NCBI GenBank assembly: GCA_012032065.1
Contig: JAAURV010000191.1
Span: forward strand, 1 to 6,426
DNA length: 6,426 bases
Source: Hyphomicrobiales bacterium
GTDB lineage: Bacteria; Pseudomonadota; Alphaproteobacteria; Rhizobiales; Aestuariivirgaceae
Direction of reading: 5' to 3'
Part shown: piece after piece, positions 1-6,426 of the stretch
Layout of the letters: each line of letters begins with the position of its first letter
Position numbering within the stretch: position 1 is the stretch's first letter
Translations under genes and position numbers: made by a program
The notes under the pieces: model-generated
What the model was told of the DNA's origin: nothing
The model's database searches: none
Seen by the model: the letters and a program-made list of their open reading frames with translations, nothing else

Positions 1-1371
1 TCGGGCCGCACGCTGCTCTCGATCATCGACGAAATCCTCGACACAACTAAAATCGAAGCGGGCCGGATCGAGATCAAGCCATCGCCCTTCGAGATCGCGA
101 GCATCGCGGAGAGCGTCACCGAATTGCTGGCGCCCCGCGCTCATGCCAAAGGCATCGATATCTCTTGCCTCGTTTCGGAAGGCGTTCCGGAGCGCGTCTT
201 GGTCGACGAGCTTCGCCTTCGCCAAATCCTCCTCAATCTCTGCGGCAACGCCATCAAGTTCACCGCGTTGGGCGGCGTTGCGCTCGAAATCGGATACGAA
301 ACCGCAAGCAACTCTTTGACAGCGGTGGTAACCGACACCGGCATCGGCATGAAGCCGGAGGAGTGCGAGCGCATCTTCGGCGAGTATATCCAGGCCAATG
401 CCGAGACTTCCCGCCGTTACGGCGGCACCGGTCTTGGGCTCGCGATCTCCAAATCGCTGATCGACCGCATGGGCGGCACGGTGTCGGTGGCCAGCGAACC
501 GGGCAAAGGCTCGCGTTTCTCGATTCGCATTCCGGCGCTCGCGGCCGGCAATCCCGATGACCAGCGGTCACGGCTTGCAGGACGGAACTTCGTGCTGGCG
601 ATGCCCGAAAGCCCAACGTCGTCGCATCTCGAAGCCATGCTTGCAGGCCTCGGCGCGAAGGTGATTCACCTTTCGGAAACCGCCGATGTTAAGGCGCTGC
701 TCTCTGGGAGGGATGAAGCATCCATCGTCTGCGATGTTTCGTTTGCCGTCGAGTTGAAAGCGTGGGCATCAACGGCAAACGCGCCCGTGCGCAAAATCTG
801 GGTCGTGATGCGAGCCGAGGAACGCCGCCTCAATGCCGCTTTCATGGCCCCGCCCTTCGCCGGTTATCTTCTGAAGCCGGTGCGCCGTTCATCGCTGGTG
901 CGCCAGCTGAGCGCCAGCGATGGCGAGCGCATCGAATCCGCGGTCAACGATCTCCGCCAGATTGCCCGCGCCGGCGCGGAGCGCAAACGCCTGAACGTAC
1001 TCTTGGTCGAGGACAATCCGGTAAATGCGCTCTTGGCCCGCACCATGCTGGAGAAGTCGGGTCATGCGGTCGTCCACGCCACGTCAGGCCGCTTGGCGCT
1101 CAGCTGCCTCGAACAAGGCCCGCGCCCCGATCTGATCCTCATGGATGTCGAGATGCCGGACATGGATGGCATAGAAGCCACGCGCCATATCCGCGCGCGC
1201 GAGGCAGGCGCCGCGCGCCTTCCCATTCTCGCGTTGACCGCGAATGCCAGACGCGAGGACCACGACGAATGTCTGGCTGCCGGAATGGATGGCCATCTCT
1301 CGAAGCCTTTCGACCGTCAGGACCTTGAAGAAGCCATCGTCAAACTTTTGCCGCACGCCGCTGCTGCCTGA
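1..1371 (+). CDS. Hybrid sensor histidine kinase / response regulator, C-terminal part (5' truncated by the window)
   Basis: The frame is open from base 1 to the TGA at 1369-1371, giving 456 residues; the true start lies upstream. Residues 1-25 match the second helix of a HisKA dimerisation domain (LLSIIDEILDTTKIEAGRIE), so the phosphoaccepting His and any sensor domain are outside the window. Residues ~70-180 form HATPase_c: N-box around NAIKF (Asn83), G1 box DTGIGM (Asp112), F-box IFGEY, G2 box GTGLGLAIS (~142-150). Residues ~195-305 look like a receiver fold without the N-terminal acidic pair, though GYLLKP (Lys292) is kept. Residues ~331-451 are a canonical receiver: Glu337/Asp338, phosphoacceptor Asp382 in LILMDVEMPDMDG, Thr413, Lys435. 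It should autophosphorylate at the upstream His and pass phosphate to Asp382, probably feeding an Hpt partner or acting in reverse as a phosphate sink. The stimulus and target cannot be inferred. No transmembrane segment is visible in this part. Confidence 0.93.
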   Translation, partial: SGRTLLSIIDEILDTTKIEAGRIEIKPSPFEIASIAESVTELLAPRAHAKGIDISCLVSEGVPERVLVDELRLRQILLNLCGNAIKFTALGGVALEIGYETASNSLTAVVTDTGIGMKPEECERIFGEYIQANAETSRRYGGTGLGLAISKSLIDRMGGTVSVASEPGKGSRFSIRIPALAAGNPDDQRSRLAGRNFVLAMPESPTSSHLEAMLAGLGAKVIHLSETADVKALLSGRDEASIVCDVSFAVELKAWASTANAPVRKIWVVMRAEERRLNAAFMAPPFAGYLLKPVRRSSLVRQLSASDGERIESAVNDLRQIARAGAERKRLNVLLVEDNPVNALLARTMLEKSGHAVVHATSGRLALSCLEQGPRPDLILMDVEMPDMDGIEATRHIRAREAGAARLPILALTANARREDHDECLAAGMDGHLSKPFDRQDLEEAIVKLLPHAAAA

Positions 1372-1429
1372 CAGCCTTTCAAGTTGAGTGGCGCTGTGGC
1401 ACTCTGCGGCGCATGCGGATTCGGCTGTA

Positions 1430-2240
1430 ATGGAACCTGGTTCGGTACTGGCGAGAAAGGGCAGTCTCTGCGTCAGGCTTGCGCGCTCGGCGTCCGAAAT
1501 CGCACTCGCCCAGGAATTGCGCTATCGCGTCTTCTATGTGGAGCTCTCGGCGAAACCGGATGCGGCGGCGATTGCCACTGGGCGCGACGCCGACAATTTT
1601 GATGCGATCTGCGATCACTTGATCGCGGTCGATTCCGACGAAACCGCCGTCGATGGCCTGCGCGTTGAAGATGGCGTGATGGTCGGCACCTACCGGCTCC
1701 TGCGCCAGTCCGTCGCCGAAGCCCATGGAGGCTTCTACACGGCGAGCGAGTTCGATATCGGTCCGATGCTCGCGGCGCATCCCAAGCTGAATTTCTTGGA
1801 ACTTGGCCGCTCCTGTGTCTTGAAGCCCTATCGCACCAAGCCCGCCGTCGAGATGTTATGGCAGGGAATATGGAACTACGTGCGTGGCCACGGCGTCGAC
1901 GTGATGTTCGGCTGCGCCAGTCTCGAAGGCACCGATCTCAGGCAGCATGAAGGAACGCTGGCGTTTCTGGCCAAGAACTTCGCCCCGCCCCCGGAGTGGA
2001 GCGTGCGCGCGCTGCCGTCGCTCCGCGTGAACATGCTCAACCCATCCGCGGCCGTCGATATGAAGCAGGCGATGCGCGAGCTGCCGCCGCTGATCAAAGG
2101 CTACCTGCGCCTTGGTTGCTACATCGGTGATGGCGCCGTCATCGACCGCCAGTTCGACACGGTGGATGTGCTCATCGTTCTCCCGGTGTCGAACATAGAC
2201 AAGCGCTATTTCGCCCATTTCGGGCAGCCGCACGAAGTGC

Positions 2241-2251
<11 letters not shown>
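1430..2251 (+). CDS. olsB: OlsB-type L-ornithine N(alpha)-acyltransferase (GNAT-like fold)
   Basis: This 273-residue protein fits the OlsB family, which transfers a 3-hydroxyacyl chain from acyl-ACP to the alpha-amino group of ornithine. The product is lyso-ornithine lipid, which OlsA then acylates to the phosphate-free membrane ornithine lipid. Family features in order, numbered from the ATG: LRYRVFY (~30-36), FDAICDHLI (~57-65), VGTYRLLR (~85-92), LELGRSCVLKPYR (~124-135), the core FGCASLEGTD (~160-169), LIKGYLRLGCYIGDGA (~221-236) and a C-terminal VSNIDKRYFAHFG. The ATG at 1430 is chosen because family N-termini begin shortly before the RLARS-type strand. An in-frame GTG at 1388 would add 14 residues, and neither start has a convincing Shine-Dalgarno. 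The gene begins 58 bp after the kinase stop (16 bp if GTG is used) with no terminator between, so co-transcription is possible. No olsA is present in the window. In several bacteria ornithine lipids rise under phosphate limitation, but no Pho box was recognised here. Confidence 0.9.
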
Positions 2252-4520
<2,269 letters not shown>

Positions 4521-4551
4521 GAATGGCCCGCTCGGATGTTCCCCTGGCGGC

Positions 4552-4580
4552 AGACTAGGCGGTGCCGCGCCAATCCTCAA
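4552..4580 (-). promoter_or_regulatory. Possible sigma70-type promoter for maeB
   Basis: Read on the minus strand, TTGAGG (4580-4575) and TAGTCT (4557-4552) are separated by exactly 17 bases. They match the -35 consensus at 4 of 6 positions and the -10 at 3 of 6. The predicted transcript start would lie about 25 bases before the maeB ATG at 4520, leaving room for a short leader. An AGGGGAA stretch (4545-4539) is purine-rich but about 18 bases from the ATG; a weaker GAGCGGG (4533-4527) has better spacing. The motif match is modest and could occur by chance, so this is a candidate only. Confidence 0.3.
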
Positions 4581-4620
4581 GCTTCGTGGGGGGTGCTTAC
4601 ACTTTCGCCTGACATGCTCT

Positions 4621-4626
4621 AAGGGA
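4621..4626 (+). promoter_or_regulatory. Shine-Dalgarno sequence of mutS
   Basis: AAGGGA lies six bases before the ATG at 4633. It is the best ribosome binding site in the window and decides the mutS start: earlier in-frame codons, such as the one at 4408, lie inside maeB and lead to unrelated residues, while the ATG at 4642 would be too far from this site. Confidence 0.7.
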
Positions 4627-4632
4627 CGGATC

Positions 4633-6426
4633 ATGAACGATATGACGTCCGCCACGGCCGTGCGTTCCGATGCTTCGCCCATGATGGCGCAGTATCTGGA
4701 GATCAAGGCCGCCAATCCGGATTGCCTCCTGTTTTACCGGATGGGCGATTTCTACGAACTGTTCTTCGCCGATGCGGAAACAGCCTCGCGCGCGCTTGGT
4801 ATCGCGCTCACCAAACGCGGCAAGCACGGGGGCGGCGACATTCCGATGTGCGGCGTGCCGGTGCATGCGGCGGATGGTTATTTGCAACGCCTGATCCGCC
4901 TCGGTCACCGGGTTGCCGTCTGCGAGCAGATGGAGGATGCGGCGGAAGCAAGGCGGCGCGGCTCCAAATCGGTCGTGCGCCGCGATGTTGTGCGGCTGGT
5001 CACGCCCGGCACCTTGACCGAAGACGCGCTTCTCGAGTCGCGCAGCCACAACTACCTTGCTGCCCTTGCGCGCCTGAAAGGGATCGACGAATGGGCGCTG
5101 GCCTGGACCGACATTTCGTCCGGCGACATGGTTGTGCAGCCGGTAACGCCGCTTGGCCTCTCCTCCGCATTGGCGCGGCTGCAACCGAGCGAACTGCTCC
5201 ATCCCGATAGCCTGCTCGACGATGCGGAAGCGTCAGGCTTGCTGAAATCATCGGCTACGGTACTCACCCCTCTTCCCTCCGTCCGTTTCGACAGCGCCTC
5301 CGCCGAGCGCCGATTGAAGCAGCATTACGGTGTCGCGGCCCTCGAAGCGTTCGGCTCTTTCGGCAAAGCGGAAGTCGCGGCCTTGGGCGCGCTTCTCGAC
5401 TACGTACAGGCAACGCAAGCCGGCAAGGCGCCATTATCTCCGCTCCGCTCACGCCGCGGAATGACCCCGCCTTTGCCATGGCGATTGACGCGGCAACGCG
5501 CGCCAATCTTGAATTGGTGCGCACCCTTGCGGGCGAACGCCAAGGAAGTCTGCTCGCCGCCGTCGACTGGACCAAAACCGCCGCCGGAAGCCGTCTTCTC
5601 GCGAGCCGCATCACCGCGCCTTGGCCGATCCCAAGGCAATCGGCGAGCGGCTCGACGAAGTCTCCTTCTTCCTTGAAGCAGAAGAGCAACGTGACGCAGT
5701 GCGCGCCGCGCTCGCCGCGATGCCCGATTTGCAGCGCTGTCTTGCGCGCGCAAGCCTTGGCCGAGGCGGCCCGCGCGATCTCGCGGCCATGCGCACCGGA
5801 TTGGAAGCCGCGCAAGCGCTCGCGAACCGGCTGCGCGCCAGTGACGGGCTTGCGACCGCTCCGGCTAACATCAGCAAACAGATCGAGGCGTTTTCTTCCG
5901 CGCCCGCGGCATTCGCAAATGAACTCGCAAGAGCGCTCGATGACGATTTGCCGCTACTGGCGCGAGACGGCGGATTTGTGCGGGCAGGCTACTCCGCCGA
6001 TCTTGACGAAACTCGCGCGCTGCGTGACGGCACGCGCCAGGTAATCGCGGGCCTCCAGGCGAAATACGCCGACGAAACCGGTGTCCGTTCTCTCAAGCTC
6101 CGCCACAACAATGTGCTGGGTTATTTCGTCGAAGTGACCGCCCAGAACGCGCCATCGCTACAGGCATCGCCGGCGGGATCGGCCTTCTTCCATCGCCAGA
6201 CCATCGCCAATGCCATGCGGTTCTCGACCGCCGAACTTGCCGATCTCGATCAGCGCATTGCGGCCGCGGGCGAACGCGCGATCGCCATGGAGAAGGACAT
6301 CTTCGATCGTCTCGTGTCCGAAACATTATCGATCCGCGACCAGAGTCGCCGCCATCGCAGCCGCCGCGGCGGAACTCGATGTCGCCTCATCGCTGGCAGA
6401 GCTGGCCGCAAGACGAAACTACGCCC
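4633..6426 (+). CDS. mutS: DNA mismatch repair protein MutS, 3' truncated by the window and interrupted by three frameshifts
   Basis: MutS recognises mismatches and small loops and recruits MutL. About 597 residues can be reconstructed of a family length near 850-900; the Walker ATPase domain lies beyond the window. From the ATG at 4633, the mismatch-binding domain shows LLFYRMGDFYELFF with the Phe40-x-Glu42 mismatch reader, then ALTKRGKH, IPMCGVPVHAADGYL, VAVCEQMEDA and VVRLVTPGTLTED. A connector domain with WALAWTDISSGDM follows. The lever and clamp parts read AMAIDAATRANLELVRTL, GSRLLASRITAP, LKLRHNNVLGYFVEVT, FFHRQTIANAMRFSTAEL and, at the end, AELDVASSLAEL. The frame is 1 up to ~5435, then 3 up to ~5622, then 2 up to ~6344, then 3 to the edge. 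As written, translation from 4633 leaves the MutS reading near residue 267 and stops at 5676. The segments show no in-frame stops and strong family conservation, so this is either a recent pseudogene or an intact gene with sequence errors. Confidence 0.93.
5430..5445 (+). other. mutS: First frameshift in mutS (net -1)
   Basis: Upstream, frame 1 reads LLDYVQATQAGKAP as expected for the end of the connector. After this point frame 1 turns into arginine- and proline-rich text, whereas frame 3 reads SAPLTPRNDPAFAMAIDAAT, the expected continuation into the core domain. A single missing base within GCGCCATTATCTCCG would restore the join. The exact base cannot be fixed. Confidence 0.85.
5619..5624 (+). 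other. mutS: Second frameshift in mutS (net -1)
   Basis: Frame 3 reads GSRLLASRITAP and then departs into WPIPRQ. Frame 2 picks up ADPKAIGERLDEVSFFLE, the normal continuation (family wording is ITAPL-x-D-P-x-x-I). The observed CCTTGGCC lacks one base compared with a PLAD-type reading such as CCT-xTG-GCC. The position is well bracketed, within about five bases. Confidence 0.88.
6341..6346 (+). other. mutS: Third frameshift in mutS (net +1)
   Basis: Frame 2 reads MEKDIFDRLVSETLSIRDQ and then turns into an arginine-rich stretch. Frame 3 from 6345 reads VAAIAAAAAELDVASSLAEL, matching the helix that leads to the ATPase domain. One extra base in CAGAGTC, for example the A at 6344, explains it; a 2-base loss is the alternative. 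Confidence 0.82.

Larger units (their letters stand above)
4521..4632. other. Divergent intergenic region between maeB and mutS
   Basis: This 112-bp spacer separates two divergent start codons and must hold the transcription signals for maeB and probably mutS. It contains a run of six G at 4588-4593. No inverted repeat strong enough to call an operator was found, and no convincing -35/-10 pair was seen for mutS on the plus strand. Confidence 0.6.

Noticed and set aside
762..1328. Overlapping plus-strand open frame inside the kinase
   Set aside because: It is arginine- and proline-rich out-of-frame text, while the kinase frame carries the complete receiver motifs.
4521..4715. N-terminal extension of the malic enzyme by 65 residues
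   Set aside because: The extension has no family similarity and would overlap the divergent mutS start and its Shine-Dalgarno. The ATG at 4520 begins the conserved family N-terminus.
5430..5445. Programmed ribosomal frameshifting in mutS
   Set aside because: There are three breaks of mixed sign, no classical slippery heptamer was seen, and MutS is not known to be made this way.
5478..6044. A separate 188-codon gene
   Set aside because: Its first ~50 residues are the MutS core domain in the shifted frame and the remainder is out-of-frame text. It is a fragment of mutS, not an independent gene.

Overview
The window is GC-rich and gene-dense. Its gene content and protein wording fit an alphaproteobacterium, most likely of the Hyphomicrobiales or a neighbouring order. 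Evidence for this is an OlsB-type ornithine lipid acyltransferase, a malic enzyme fused to a phosphotransacetylase-like domain, and a divergent malic enzyme / mutS arrangement of a kind I recall from that class. The lineage is inferred from protein character only; there is no rRNA or other marker gene here.

Layout: (1) Bases 1-1371, plus strand: the C-terminal 456 residues of a hybrid sensor histidine kinase (end of HisKA, HATPase_c, a degenerate receiver, a canonical receiver). (2) About 1430-2251, plus strand: olsB, an ornithine-acyl-ACP N-acyltransferase, just downstream of the kinase. (3) 2241-4520, minus strand: maeB, a complete 759-residue malic enzyme, convergent with olsB and overlapping it by 11 bp. 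(4) 4521-4632: a 112-bp divergent intergenic region with a possible sigma70-type promoter for maeB and a good Shine-Dalgarno for mutS. (5) 4633 to the end of the window, plus strand: the N-terminal two thirds of mutS, which runs off the 3' edge before its ATPase domain.

The main anomaly is in mutS. The recognisable protein is spread over three reading frames, with breaks near 5430-5445 (net -1), 5619-5624 (net -1) and 6341-6346 (net +1). Each segment reads as well-conserved MutS with no in-frame stop. The other three genes, about 4.5 kb, are intact. This pattern fits either local sequence or assembly error or a very recent loss of mismatch repair; the window alone cannot decide.

The genes do not form one pathway. 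They cover signalling, membrane lipid synthesis, C4 carbon metabolism and DNA repair. The kinase and olsB could share a transcript. I found no mobile element, CRISPR array, RNA gene, repeat family or undescribed system, and the region reads as ordinary chromosomal core.
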